From JBBIJR01 sp037445875 (GTDB taxonomy: Bacteria > CLD3 > SB21), in assembly GCA_037445875.1 (NCBI GenBank), contig JBBIJR010000004.1:20504-84503 (forward strand): DNA of 64,000 nucleotides, in the 5' to 3' direction. A program made the translations under genes and the position numbers. The number at the start of each line of letters is the position of its first letter. The first letter of the stretch is position 1. The notes below the pieces were generated by a model. It was not told the origin of the DNA. It ran no database searches and saw nothing but the letters and a program-made list of their open reading frames with translations. This document shows positions 9,887 to 18,399 of this stretch, piece after piece.

Positions 9887-10102
9887 CTACCCGTCCATGG
9901 GTTCGGCTTTGTAGCCGGCCTTCTGCACAACCTGAACGATCATGTTGGCATCAATGTCCTCACCCTGCACTGTAAGAATCTTCTCCGGCCGGCCGGTTTC
10001 GACTTGCCACTGCTGTATCTTCTTTTCCCCGTTCAGAAAGGGGGTCACGGTCGCCACACAATGGCCGCAGTTGATGTTGGTCTTGAATTTGAGGATTGTC
10101 AT
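9887..10102 (-). CDS. Heavy-metal-associated (HMA) domain protein, CopZ-like
   Basis: 71-residue single-domain HMA protein with the metal-binding CGHC (CxxC) motif near residues 12-15 in KTNINCGHCVATV, followed by a beta-alpha-beta-beta-alpha-beta pattern ending KAGYKAEPMDG. Such proteins shuttle Cu(I) in the cytoplasm to a P-type ATPase. The ATG at 10102 is chosen because AAAGGAG lies six bases upstream. It is the last gene of a minus-strand cluster, 23 bp behind a dipeptidase gene and one gene removed from copA, so delivery of copper to CopA is the likely role. The residue before the first Cys is Asn rather than the Thr of canonical GMTCxxC. Confidence 0.85.
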   Translation of the reverse strand: MTILKFKTNINCGHCVATVTPFLNGEKKIQQWQVETGRPEKILTVQGEDIDANMIVQVVQKAGYKAEPMDG

Positions 10103-10125
10103 GTGCTCTCCTTTTCCGTCACGGT

Positions 10126-11319
10126 TCATTTCCATTCTCTGGCAACTTGTTCCACCTGCGACCATACCCGTAGCAGGTTCTCGCCGCAGATCTTCCGAAT
10201 GTCCTCGGCCGCATAACCTCTGCGCAGCAACTCGCGCACGATGTTCGGATAGTGCGAGACGTCCTTGAGTCCGACCGGCAGCGAGTCCCCTACCCCGTCA
10301 AAGTCCGATCCAAAACCGACGTACTCCACGCCCACCAACCTGGCGATGTGGTCGATATGGTCCACGACGTCACGCACGTCGGCGTACGGATAGGGATGCT
10401 CGCGCGCATAGGTTTCGATGAACGCCACCGCGAGGGAATCGCTCCGTCTCAGGTGGTTCTCCTCGATAAAATGTTCAATGGCGTTCCACCGGGCTTCCCC
10501 GGCCCGCCGCGAATCGTCCTTGAGGAACGAAGAACCGAAATTGATCATGACCACGCCGCCCCTGGCCGCAAGCCGCCGGATCATGTCGTCCGACAGGTTG
10601 CGCTCCCAGTCCGGCGTGAAACGGCGGCACGAGGAGTGCGAGGCGATCACCGGCGCCCTCGAGACTTCCATCACATCGTCGAACGCATCGTCCGAAATGT
10701 GCGACACATCTACCATGATCCCCAGGCGGTTCATTTCCAACACCACCGACCGGCCAAACGGACTGAGCCCCTTCCATGTCCGCGTGGTATCGTACGAAGA
10801 ATCGCAGATATGATTGTCCTCGCTGTGAGCCAGCGTAATGTACCGCACGCCGCGGTCATGGAAATGTTTCAGATGCTCCAGCTTTCCTTCGACCGGCGCA
10901 CCGTTCTCCATGCCGAGGCAGAAGGCGATCCTTCCGCTTCCGGCCACGCGTACCACATCCGAGGGCGTCGTGACAATTTCGAATTTGTCGGGATTCGAAG
11001 CGGAGATCGCTTCCACCATGTCGATGAGCGTATCGGCAAACGCCCGGGCAGTACTCGTTGTTTCGAGAGCGGCGGGTACATAGATGGACATGAACGCCGC
11101 ATCAAGACCTCCGGCCTTCGCACGCGGATAGTCAAAATCACCTCCGGTTCGTCCTCCAATGTCCTCCCAGTGGTCCTGCAAGCGGTACGGCACATCGATG
11201 TGCGTATCGACGATGACGAACTCCCGGGCAAGCTTATCGGCCCGTCGCTGCAGGGTCCGTTCACCGCTGCAGCATACGGTTATAATCGTGAGGGCGTAAA
11301 GCAGTATACAGCGCAGCAT
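10126..11319 (-). CDS. Membrane dipeptidase, peptidase family M19
   Basis: 397-residue renal-dipeptidase homologue (Zn-dependent hydrolysis of dipeptides). The metal-binding HxD is in VDTHIDVPYRL; the bridging Glu is in CLGMENGAP; further ligand histidines are in LAHSEDNHICD and VDVSHISDDAFDDV with APVIASHSSCR. The C-terminal FGSDFDGVG is also conserved. A signal peptide or lipoprotein-type leader (MLRCILLYALTIITVCCSG) suggests export; the two cysteines at its end make lipidation possible, but the lipobox is not classical. The ATG at 11319 has AAAGGA upstream; ATGs at 11334 and 11349 are alternatives. Its position between copA and the HMA gene is odd, since no known copper role exists for M19 enzymes. 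Confidence 0.92.
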   Translation of the reverse strand: MLRCILLYALTIITVCCSGERTLQRRADKLAREFVIVDTHIDVPYRLQDHWEDIGGRTGGDFDYPRAKAGGLDAAFMSIYVPAALETTSTARAFADTLIDMVEAISASNPDKFEIVTTPSDVVRVAGSGRIAFCLGMENGAPVEGKLEHLKHFHDRGVRYITLAHSEDNHICDSSYDTTRTWKGLSPFGRSVVLEMNRLGIMVDVSHISDDAFDDVMEVSRAPVIASHSSCRRFTPDWERNLSDDMIRRLAARGGVVMINFGSSFLKDDSRRAGEARWNAIEHFIEENHLRRSDSLAVAFIETYAREHPYPYADVRDVVDHIDHIARLVGVEYVGFGSDFDGVGDSLPVGLKDVSHYPNIVRELLRRGYAAEDIRKICGENLLRVWSQVEQVAREWK

Positions 11320-11365
11320 GAAGTCAGGTCCTTTCATCAGAGATTCCACTGAAAGCGACGGTTAT

Positions 11366-13819
11366 TTAGATATTCTTGTTCTTCAGACGGAGACTGTTGG
11401 TCACGACGGAAACGGAACTCAGGGCCATGGCCGCGCCGGCGATCATCGGGTCCAGCATGAAACCGTTGAACGGAACCAACACTCCCGCTGCGATGGGAAT
11501 ACCGATGAGGTTGTAGACAAAAGCCCAGAACAGATTCTGCCGGATGGTCCGGGCCGTCGCACGGGAGAGTCTCACGGCCGCGGCGATGTGCCGGAGGTCG
11601 GATTGGATGAGGGTAATGGGTGCGACGTCCATGGCGATGTCGCTTCCGTGGCCCATCGCCATGCCGATATCGGCTACGGCCAGCGCTTCGGAATCGTTGA
11701 TCCCGTCGCCGGCCATCGCGACAATTTCTCCCTTTTCCTTCAGGGCCCGAACGTAGTCGGCCTTTTCGGATGGAAGCACATCGGCCCGAACTTGCCGAAT
11801 GCCGACTTCCTTCGCTATGGCGGCGGCCGTTCGCGCGTGGTCGCCCGTGACCATATGCACTTCGATGCCCATGTGCTGCAGGTCCCGGACCGCCTGGCTC
11901 GTGGTTGTCTTGACCGTATCGCGCACGGCCATGATCGCCGACGCGCGTTCAGCCGTGCCGAAGTAGATCACCGTGCTCCCCGCCTCTTTCCATCCCGCCG
12001 CACGCGTTTCCAGCTCCGCCGGGCAGACCGCCTGGAGTTCACGCATCAGCTTGTCGCTGCCGACGAAGTATTCCGTCCCATCGAGCCGCGCAATGACTCC
12101 CCGTCCCGGCCGATTCTCGAAGGAATCGAAGACCGATCCGTCGGCGGATCGGTTGACCGCTCGCACCACAGCCTCGGCCAACGGGTGCTCGGAACGGCTT
12201 TCAATGGCGGCAAGCATGCGCTCCAGCCGATCACGGTTCTCCCCGGCCGCCCAGGCGATGTCCGTCAGGAGCGGCTTGCCCGTCGTGATCGTTCCCGTCT
12301 TGTCGAGCACGACCGCCGTGATCTCCCTCGCCCGTTCGAGGCTCTCCGCGTCGCGCACGAGAATACCGTTCTCCGCGCCTTTGCCGACACCCACCATGAT
12401 CGCCGTCGGAGTGGCCAGGCCGAGGGCACACGGGCACGCGATGATCAGGACGTTGACGAGCGCGATCATGGCCATCGTGACGTCGGGACCCGCTACCCAC
12501 CAAACCGCAAAGGCGAGAAGGGCTGCGACCAGTACGACCGGTACGAACACCGCGGCGATCCGGTCCGCCAGTTTCTGGATCGGCGCTTTGCTGCCCTGTG
12601 CTTCTTCCACGGTGCGGATGATTTGACCCAGCAGCGTTGCGCGACCCACTTTATCGGCTCGCATCCGAAAGCTGCCTGTCTGGTTGATCGTGCCCGCGTA
12701 CACCCGGTCACCGGCCTGTTTTTCCACGAACAGCGATTCTCCGGTCACCGAACTCTCATCCACGAACGACGTCCCGTCCATGAGCGGACCGTCGACGGGA
12801 ATCTTCTCACCCGGGCGTACCACCATCACGTCGCCGATCACGACCTCTTCGATCGGGATTTCCGCCTCGATTCCCTCACGCAGAACCCGGACGGTTTTCG
12901 CCTGCAGACCCATGAGTTTCTTGATCGCGGACGATGTACGCGCCTTCGCCCGTTCTTCGAGCGTCTTCCCCAGAAGGATGAATGCAATGATCACCGCGGC
13001 CGATTCGAAGTATATGTGCGGATGGACCCCACGGCTCATCAGGAATTCGGGATAGATCGTATTCAGCGCGCTGAAGGCAAAGGCGACACCGGTGCTCAGC
13101 GCGACCAGCGTGTCCATGTTGGCCGAGCGGTGGCGGGCTTGTTTCCAGGCATCAACGAAGAAATCCCGGCCTGCCCAGAAGAGGACCGGCGCGGTCAGCG
13201 CCATTAGCATCCATTTGACGACGGGCGCCGGATCATGATAGCTCATACTGACGATCACCACCGGCAGCGACAGCAGGACGGCTGCGATCGTGCGGAGACG
13301 CAGCGTGCGGAACTTCCTTCTTTGCCGCTCTTCCACGTCCTCGCGGATGGACGGTCCCGCATCGAGCAACTCGTACCCGATGCTTTTCACAGCCTCCTGC
13401 ATGGTGGACAGCCGGGTGACGCCGGGCACGTATTCGACCTGCGCGGTCTGATTGGCAAAATTGACGCCTGCCGACAACACGCCCGTCTGGGCACGCAGTA
13501 TGGACTCGACGCTGGCCGCGCATCCGGCACACGTCATCCCGCCGACGGGCAGTGTAGCGCGAATCGTCTCCACGCCGTATCCGAGGTCCCGGATTTCCTG
13601 AACGACATCGGAAAGCTTCACCCGCCGATCGTCGAAAGTGACGGCCGCCTTTCGGTTGGCGAAGGTGACTTCATGGCCGAGGACGCCCTCTTTCTTGTCC
13701 AACGCCCGGTCGATGACCATGGCGCAGTGATCGCTCTCCATACCCTCGATCGGAAGTTCGACACTCGTGCCTTTTCCACCGCGGACGGCCGGTCGTGGCA
13801 TGATTTGTATCGTCTGCAT
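11366..13819 (-). CDS. copA: Copper-exporting P1B-type ATPase
   Basis: 817 residues. Two N-terminal HMA domains: the first (18-83) is degenerate, with GMESDHC keeping only the second Cys; the second (88-150) has intact GMTCAGC (Cys97, Cys100). Eight TM helices, the CPC motif (Cys462, Cys464) in IIACPCALG, DKTGT with phospho-Asp506, TGES in the actuator, SEHPL in the N-domain, GDGIND in the hinge, and the Cu(I)-class residues YN (FVYNLIGIP) and MxxSS (MALSSVSVV) in TM7 and TM8. It pumps Cu(I) out of the cytoplasm. The ATG follows AGGAG by five bases. It is the first gene of the copA, dipeptidase, HMA cluster, and a 21-bp-period direct repeat upstream may be its activator site. Confidence 0.95.
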   Translation of the reverse strand: MQTIQIMPRPAVRGGKGTSVELPIEGMESDHCAMVIDRALDKKEGVLGHEVTFANRKAAVTFDDRRVKLSDVVQEIRDLGYGVETIRATLPVGGMTCAGCAASVESILRAQTGVLSAGVNFANQTAQVEYVPGVTRLSTMQEAVKSIGYELLDAGPSIREDVEERQRRKFRTLRLRTIAAVLLSLPVVIVSMSYHDPAPVVKWMLMALTAPVLFWAGRDFFVDAWKQARHRSANMDTLVALSTGVAFAFSALNTIYPEFLMSRGVHPHIYFESAAVIIAFILLGKTLEERAKARTSSAIKKLMGLQAKTVRVLREGIEAEIPIEEVVIGDVMVVRPGEKIPVDGPLMDGTSFVDESSVTGESLFVEKQAGDRVYAGTINQTGSFRMRADKVGRATLLGQIIRTVEEAQGSKAPIQKLADRIAAVFVPVVLVAALLAFAVWWVAGPDVTMAMIALVNVLIIACPCALGLATPTAIMVGVGKGAENGILVRDAESLERAREITAVVLDKTGTITTGKPLLTDIAWAAGENRDRLERMLAAIESRSEHPLAEAVVRAVNRSADGSVFDSFENRPGRGVIARLDGTEYFVGSDKLMRELQAVCPAELETRAAGWKEAGSTVIYFGTAERASAIMAVRDTVKTTTSQAVRDLQHMGIEVHMVTGDHARTAAAIAKEVGIRQVRADVLPSEKADYVRALKEKGEIVAMAGDGINDSEALAVADIGMAMGHGSDIAMDVAPITLIQSDLRHIAAAVRLSRATARTIRQNLFWAFVYNLIGIPIAAGVLVPFNGFMLDPMIAGAAMALSSVSVVTNSLRLKNKNI

Positions 13820-13871
13820 ATAAACTCCTGCGGCTGTTCACTCCAATGTATGAACCGGCCGGCGAGCGTAC

Positions 13872-13899
13872 GTTACAGGATTTTGGGAAAAAGTTACAG
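13872..13899. promoter_or_regulatory. Direct repeat GTTACAG x2, 21-bp period, upstream of copA
   Basis: GTTACAG at 13872-13878 and again at 13893-13899; the flanks also agree (GTTACAGgATT, GTTACAGaATT). A 21-bp period puts both on the same DNA face, the geometry bound by AraC-family proteins. It lies 53-80 bp upstream of the copA ATG. The minus-strand promoter beside it has no good -35, as expected for an activated promoter. Confidence 0.45.
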
Positions 13900-14003
13900 A
13901 ATTAGTTGACGGTTACCAAGGCTACCGCCGGTACGTCGAAAATTTGACGACAATATCCTTACAAACCTCGTCTGGTCTTGCGCAATCCGGCCTATCAGAT
14001 GTG

Positions 14004-15761
14004 CTATTGACCACCACCCCCCGACCTCAATTCCACGATCTGATTTCTCGCCAGGTCCACGCCGGGCGCATTGGGGTACTGGCGGATAAACTCCTGCAGC
14101 CCCTTCACCGCTTCGTCGACGCCCCTGACCTCCTTGACGGCATACGCGCGGTCCCGCTGCAGAGGGTAATAGTCGGGCGTCAGAGTGAGTCCTTGTTCGT
14201 ACTGCTCGATGGCCTTCGCGAAATCGTGCTTGACGTAGTGCAGGTACAGGGCCAGATAATAATATCCCTCCCGGTCGTCCGGATATAATTCCGTGATCAA
14301 ACGATAGTTGCTGAAGCACTGCTGGTCGTCGTTGTTTACCCATCCCAGGTTGCCGCGGAAGATCAGCGCCTCCTTGCTGGTGCCTTTGAAGCGATCGCCA
14401 AAGGACTGAATCTTGTCGAGGTAATGAGGGGGCATCCGGTCTTCCATCTTGGCAAACGAGTACACGCAGCCCATCAGTGACCAGGCCAGCGCGAAATTGG
14501 AATCCAACTGCACGGCCTTCTCAAACTCCTCGATGGCCTCGACGGACCGCCCGAATACGTGCAGGTCGTAGCCTTTAACGAAATGATGATACGCTTCGAG
14601 CGAGGAGGTTGTGAGATCCTCCAGGCGTATGGACGACGACGCGGAGGTATCCTTCACCTCAAATAGCTCGGTGATCTTCTGTTGAAATTTCACGCAGAGC
14701 GAATCGATGAGGACGCCTAGAATACTCTCCTCCATGTCTTCCCGGACGACATACGTCGCCAGCAGCCGCTCTTCCTCGAGGTCGTTCAGATCGGCCGACA
14801 GGATAAAGGTGTTGCCCAGCTTGCTGAGTTTTCCGTTGATCATGAGGCGGCTGTGGGCCTCCCGGCCCACTTTCTCGGCGAGGTCCGGGTTGTTGGCCAG
14901 GTCGTCGTCGGTGATGTTGAGGCTGCGGACGATCTTGGCGATCCGGATGGGACTGATGAGCTGCACGTGGGGGAATTCGTAGAACTTCTGCACCATGGCG
15001 TCGGTGATGATCTTGCCGATATGCACGCGCTGAAGATGGTCGTCCTGGGTCTGGTCGCTGAACGACAGCAGCGCCAGGGTCGGCCGGCTCGACGTCGCCT
15101 TCTGCGGCGAAGGCATCACAAAAAGGTAGTACCACAACCCGGCCGCGACCGCCAGCACGCCTGCGGCCGCACCCGCCGCCCGCTTCCACGGGGCCGCCCT
15201 TCTGGTCGCGTGCACGCCCGGACGGTGAATGCCTTTTGGACGCTGCGGGTCCCAGACAACCTCGTACACGTGAATGGGTCGGCTGATGTTCTTCAACTCC
15301 TGGCTCCCCAGATCGCTGAACTCGTAGCTTAGCTTGCCGAGCGTGATGGAGTATACGTCGTGCGAAATGAACACTTGTCCGGCATCGGCCAGGGACTGGA
15401 TGCGGCTCGCGATATTCACTCCGTCCCCGAATACGTCGTTGTCCCGGTAGATCACGTCCCCCAAATGGATGCCGATCCGCACCTCGATGTGCCGGTCCGA
15501 GGGGGCCGTCCGGTTCCGGTCGACCAGCTTCTTCTGAATGTCCACCGCGGACTGGACGGCGTTGAACACACTGTCGAAGTCAGCCAGGAACGCGTCCCCG
15601 ATCGTTTTGATGATCCTCCCCCGGTACGCAAGGATCTGTTGTTCGAGGATGGCGTTGTGCTCCTTCAACAGCTCGAGCGCTTCGTCCTCGTTGGCCTGCA
15701 CTTTCTTGCTATAGCCTACCATGTCCGTGAACATGATGACGGCTAACTTGCGCGTTTCCAT
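14004..15761 (-). CDS. Class III adenylate/guanylate cyclase with TPR C-terminus
   Basis: 585 residues. N-terminal cyclase homology domain (1-165): metal Asp12 in FTDMVGYS, KTIGDAFLADF with the second metal Asp and the purine-selecting Lys, and DVFGDGVNIASRI with the Asp/Asn pair typical of ATP-using enzymes. One TM helix (about 195-215), then a periplasmic TolB-N-like region (225-345) and about four TPR-like repeats (375-570). cAMP is therefore the likelier product. The Gly-rich end (RSGGGGQ) is unstructured. It is encoded between copA and the HMA-AraC regulator, but with its own spacing (184 bp after, about 50 bp before), so a link to copper is not established. An alternative is a role in sensing envelope state through the periplasmic part. 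Confidence 0.88.
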   Translation of the reverse strand: METRKLAVIMFTDMVGYSKKVQANEDEALELLKEHNAILEQQILAYRGRIIKTIGDAFLADFDSVFNAVQSAVDIQKKLVDRNRTAPSDRHIEVRIGIHLGDVIYRDNDVFGDGVNIASRIQSLADAGQVFISHDVYSITLGKLSYEFSDLGSQELKNISRPIHVYEVVWDPQRPKGIHRPGVHATRRAAPWKRAAGAAAGVLAVAAGLWYYLFVMPSPQKATSSRPTLALLSFSDQTQDDHLQRVHIGKIITDAMVQKFYEFPHVQLISPIRIAKIVRSLNITDDDLANNPDLAEKVGREAHSRLMINGKLSKLGNTFILSADLNDLEEERLLATYVVREDMEESILGVLIDSLCVKFQQKITELFEVKDTSASSSIRLEDLTTSSLEAYHHFVKGYDLHVFGRSVEAIEEFEKAVQLDSNFALAWSLMGCVYSFAKMEDRMPPHYLDKIQSFGDRFKGTSKEALIFRGNLGWVNNDDQQCFSNYRLITELYPDDREGYYYLALYLHYVKHDFAKAIEQYEQGLTLTPDYYPLQRDRAYAVKEVRGVDEAVKGLQEFIRQYPNAPGVDLARNQIVELRSGGGGQ

Positions 15762-15813
15762 TCGCGGCGGTACTCCGTTTGGTTGTAAAAGACGTTTTTC
15801 GAATACGAATCGG

Positions 15814-16383
15814 TCAGCGCCGGGTGACGCGGTCGAGCGGCTTCCGCGGTACCTTGCGCCGCTTGAATTCGGAGGGAGTGAGGCCGGTGACCTGCTTGAA
15901 CTGGCCGGAAAGGTGCGCGACGCTGGAGTAGTTCAATCGATAAGCTATTTCACTGAGCGTGAGTTCGCCGTATTTGAGCAATTCCTTGACCCGCTCGATC
16001 CGCTGGAGAATAATATACCGCTCGACGGTCACGTTTTCCATATCGGAAAAAAGTCCGCTGAGGTAATGATACTCGGCGCCGACCTCGCGGGCCAGATATT
16101 CGGAGAAGTTCCCTCTATTCTCGCCGTCGAGCGTGCGAATGCGCCGGAGGACGGCCGCTTTGATCTGCTCGACGGTTCGCATCCTCCGGTCATCGATCAG
16201 CTCGAAACCGTTGGCACGCAGGACTTCGGCCACTCGGGTGCGGTCGACTGCGCGAGCGCGGACCCGAACCTCTCCCAGCGTCACCTCATCCACGCGATAC
16301 CCGAGTTTCTCGAGTTCCTCCCGCACGACGCGCACGCATCGGTCGCAGACCATGTTCTTGATATACAGCACGTGCTCCTTCAT
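15814..16383 (-). CDS. AraC-family regulator with N-terminal HMA copper-binding domain
   Basis: 189 residues. Residues 1-65 form an HMA-like ferredoxin fold with an intact CxxC (Cys13, Cys16, in NMVCDRCVRVV); residues 95-185 are the two-HTH AraC DNA-binding domain (LSEIAYRLNYSSVAHLSGQFKQ, then GLTPSEFKRR). Many Bacteroidota relatives have this architecture, often, as I recall, with the Cys pair lost. Here both Cys remain, and copA and two more HMA proteins are nearby, so Cu(I)-responsive activation of copA is a reasonable inference. The ATG at 16383 lies only five bases after a consensus -10, so the transcript should be leaderless and no ribosome-binding site is present. Confidence 0.88.
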   Translation of the reverse strand: MKEHVLYIKNMVCDRCVRVVREELEKLGYRVDEVTLGEVRVRARAVDRTRVAEVLRANGFELIDDRRMRTVEQIKAAVLRRIRTLDGENRGNFSEYLAREVGAEYHYLSGLFSDMENVTVERYIILQRIERVKELLKYGELTLSEIAYRLNYSSVAHLSGQFKQVTGLTPSEFKRRKVPRKPLDRVTRR

Positions 16384-16388
16384 GCTTC

Positions 16389-16417
16389 AATATAGCCCAT
16401 GACGCCGCCGGATTCAA
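16389..16417 (-). promoter_or_regulatory. Promoter of the HMA-AraC gene, abutting its ATG
   Basis: TTGAAT (16417-16412), a 17-bp spacer and TATATT (16394-16389) on the minus strand. Five bases (GAAGC) separate the -10 from the ATG, so transcription should start at or beside the initiation codon. Confidence 0.65.
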
Positions 16418-16429
16418 GCGGTCCGGCCG

Positions 16430-16458
16430 TTGACTCTCTGCGCTCGGCTCCTTATGTT
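16430..16458 (+). promoter_or_regulatory. Promoter of tag
   Basis: TTGACT (16430-16435), a 17-bp spacer and TATGTT (16453-16458). It leaves a leader of about 30 nt that includes AGGAG before the ATG at 16494. It is divergent from the HMA-AraC promoter, with 12 bp between the two -35 elements. Confidence 0.6.
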
Positions 16459-16493
16459 GCTGCCGTCTAATCTCTACCCAACAGGAGCTCTTC

Positions 16494-17069
16494 ATGCCGC
16501 TCGACTCACGTCCGCGCTGCTGGTGGTGCGGAAACGACCCGCTGTACGCGAAATATCACGACGAAGAATGGGGCGTACCGGTGCACGACGACCGGAAGAT
16601 GTTTGAAATGCTCGTTCTCGAAGGATTTCAGGCCGGCCTCAGCTGGATCACCATCCTGCGCAAACGGGAGAATTTCCGGAAGGCGTTCAGAAACTTTCGC
16701 CCTGAAATCGTGGCCCGGTTCACCGCACGCGACGTCAGCCGCCTGTTGCAGGACGAGACCATCGTGCGCAACCGGCAGAAGATCATGGCCGCCGTCAGCA
16801 ACGCCCGGGCGTTCCTCGATGTCCAGAAGAAATTCGGAACCTTCGACCGCTACATCTGGCAGTTTACCGGCGGCCGAACCCTGCGGGACCCGCGCGGCAG
16901 AACAAGAAGGAACATTCGGCCAACATCGCCTGAATCGGATGCGCTGTCCAAAGACCTCAAAGCGCGCGGGTTCAGGTTCGTCGGATCCACGATCGTCTAC
17001 AGCCACATGCAGGCCACCGGCATGGTGGACGACCACGTCAAAGGATGCTGGAAGTACGTGGAACGTTAG
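16494..17069 (+). CDS. tag: DNA-3-methyladenine glycosylase I
   Basis: 191-residue TagI homologue; excises 3-methyladenine from alkylated DNA. The family start RCWWC....YHDEEWGVPVHDD is present, with the zinc ligands Cys and His in this region and the C-terminal His and Cys in DHVKGCWKY. The adenine-pocket segment FQAGLSWITILRKRENFRKAF is well preserved. The middle (near 135-155) reads GRTLRDPRGRTRRNIRPTSPESDALSKDLKARGFRFVGSTI, with the expected TSPESDALSKDLKKRGF box. The ATG follows AGGAG by eight bases. It ends 15 bp before the convergent HD-GYP gene with no terminator between them. Confidence 0.95.
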   Translation: MPLDSRPRCWWCGNDPLYAKYHDEEWGVPVHDDRKMFEMLVLEGFQAGLSWITILRKRENFRKAFRNFRPEIVARFTARDVSRLLQDETIVRNRQKIMAAVSNARAFLDVQKKFGTFDRYIWQFTGGRTLRDPRGRTRRNIRPTSPESDALSKDLKARGFRFVGSTIVYSHMQATGMVDDHVKGCWKYVER

Positions 17070-17084
17070 CGGGGTCGGAAGGGA

Positions 17085-18191
17085 TCAGGCGGTGTCCTTG
17101 AGGAAGAAATCGAATGCGGTGATGAATTCCTTGGGAACCTCGGCGTCCGTGACAGGTCGCAGCTTGCGTTCATCGTCGATCACTTCCTGCAGTTCACCCA
17201 GTCGGGCAATCTCGAGAAAAACGGGTAGCAGGTCTTCGTCGAAATGCGTGATCATTTCTTTTTCCAGAATCTGGCAGGCGTTGTCGGTCACCAGCGCATT
17301 GCGGTACGGGCGCGTACTCGTCAGGGCATCGAATGTGTCGCAGATGGCGATGATTCTCGCTTCCAGAGGAATTTCGTGCCCCAGCAAACGATAGGGATAT
17401 CCCTTACCGTCCATCCTCTCATGGTGGTAGGCGACGATGTTCAACAGGGATTGGCTGGACTTGAGCGGTGCGCATATCTTGACGCCTATGTCCGGATGGG
17501 CCTGGATTTCCCGGTACTCGTCCGATGTCAGACGTCCCTGTTTCAGCAGGATGGTGTCGGAGACGCCGATCTTGCCGATGTCGTGCAGGATGGCGCCCTT
17601 GTACAGAATTTGTTGGTAACTCTGGTCCAGATCGAGCGCGGCGGCGAACTTGATGCCGAATTTTCCCACGCGCTCGGAATGGCCGCGGGTGTATGGGTCC
17701 CTCGCTTCAACCGCGCGTGAAAAGGCCAGAACGATCTCGTCGATGTTCTCCAACTGAGCGTTCAGGCTTTTCAGATTGAGCGCGGACCGGATACGGGTCT
17801 TCAGTTCGAGCGGATCAAACGGCTTGGCGATGATATCGTTGGCGCCGGCTTGAATGCCCTTGATGCGGTCCTCTGGTCGTGTCAATCCGGTGATCAGCAC
17901 GACCGGAATATGGCTGGTCGCCGGATCGCCTTTCATCATCCGGCAAAGATGGAAACCGTTGATGTAGCGGATCGTGATATCGGAAAGGATGAGGTCGGGC
18001 GGCCTCGCCTCGATCGAGTCGATGGCCTGGCGGCCGTCGGGAACCACCTCGACCGAATAACCTTCATGTTCCAGAAGCTTGACCATCTCTTGCGCCATGC
18101 GGACCTCATTGTCCACGATCAGAATTCGCTCCGCTCGCGGCTCCCACCAGCGAATGCTGTCCAGCTTCTTTTTGAGATTGTTTAGGTCCAT
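17085..18191 (-). CDS. Response regulator with HD-GYP cyclic-di-GMP phosphodiesterase domain
   Basis: 368 residues. Receiver domain (about 20-140) with ILIVDNE, acceptor Asp in DLILSDITI and Lys in IIAKPFDP; the acidic triad reads DN rather than DD. HD-GYP domain (about 155-330) with RGHSERVG, HD in AILHDIGKIG, and the GYP motif in YHHERMDGKGYP; metal ligands look complete. It should hydrolyse c-di-GMP to GMP when phosphorylated or otherwise activated. The tail (330-368) is variable. The ATG at 18191 is preferred to a TTG one codon upstream. It is monocistronic, 209 bp from the LytR-type gene, with no kinase partner next to it. Confidence 0.93.
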   Translation of the reverse strand: MDLNNLKKKLDSIRWWEPRAERILIVDNEVRMAQEMVKLLEHEGYSVEVVPDGRQAIDSIEARPPDLILSDITIRYINGFHLCRMMKGDPATSHIPVVLITGLTRPEDRIKGIQAGANDIIAKPFDPLELKTRIRSALNLKSLNAQLENIDEIVLAFSRAVEARDPYTRGHSERVGKFGIKFAAALDLDQSYQQILYKGAILHDIGKIGVSDTILLKQGRLTSDEYREIQAHPDIGVKICAPLKSSQSLLNIVAYHHERMDGKGYPYRLLGHEIPLEARIIAICDTFDALTSTRPYRNALVTDNACQILEKEMITHFDEDLLPVFLEIARLGELQEVIDDERKLRPVTDAEVPKEFITAFDFFLKDTA

Positions 18192-18292
18192 CAAGTCCCG
18201 GAGGACGCAAACTCCCGTATTGCGGTCAAATCTTCGAACTCATCGGGCCACTTGGGCGACACACCCGATAGACCCGCCCCACATAGTCAGTA

Positions 18293-18321
18293 AATATACG
18301 CGTTCCCTCGCGGTTATGCAA
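18293..18321 (-). promoter_or_regulatory. Promoter of the HD-GYP regulator gene
   Basis: TTGCAT (18321-18316), a 17-bp spacer and TATATT (18298-18293) on the minus strand, leaving a leader of about 95 nt before the ATG at 18191. Confidence 0.55.
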
Positions 18322-18399
18322 TACATCATCCCGCGCGGGTGGCTTTTTGCATGTTGATCAGAAGCCCCGATCTGAGAGTGAGCTGGGTCGGTGAGCGGC

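Noticed and set aside
11318..13207. Long plus-strand open frame opposite copA
   Set aside because: It mirrors copA codons, has biased Arg/His/Asp composition and no family motifs; a shadow of the real gene in GC-rich DNA.
18330..18347. CCCGCGCGGG followed by a T run as a terminator
   Set aside because: Its T run is on the plus strand, where no gene ends nearby; both flanking genes are on the minus strand.
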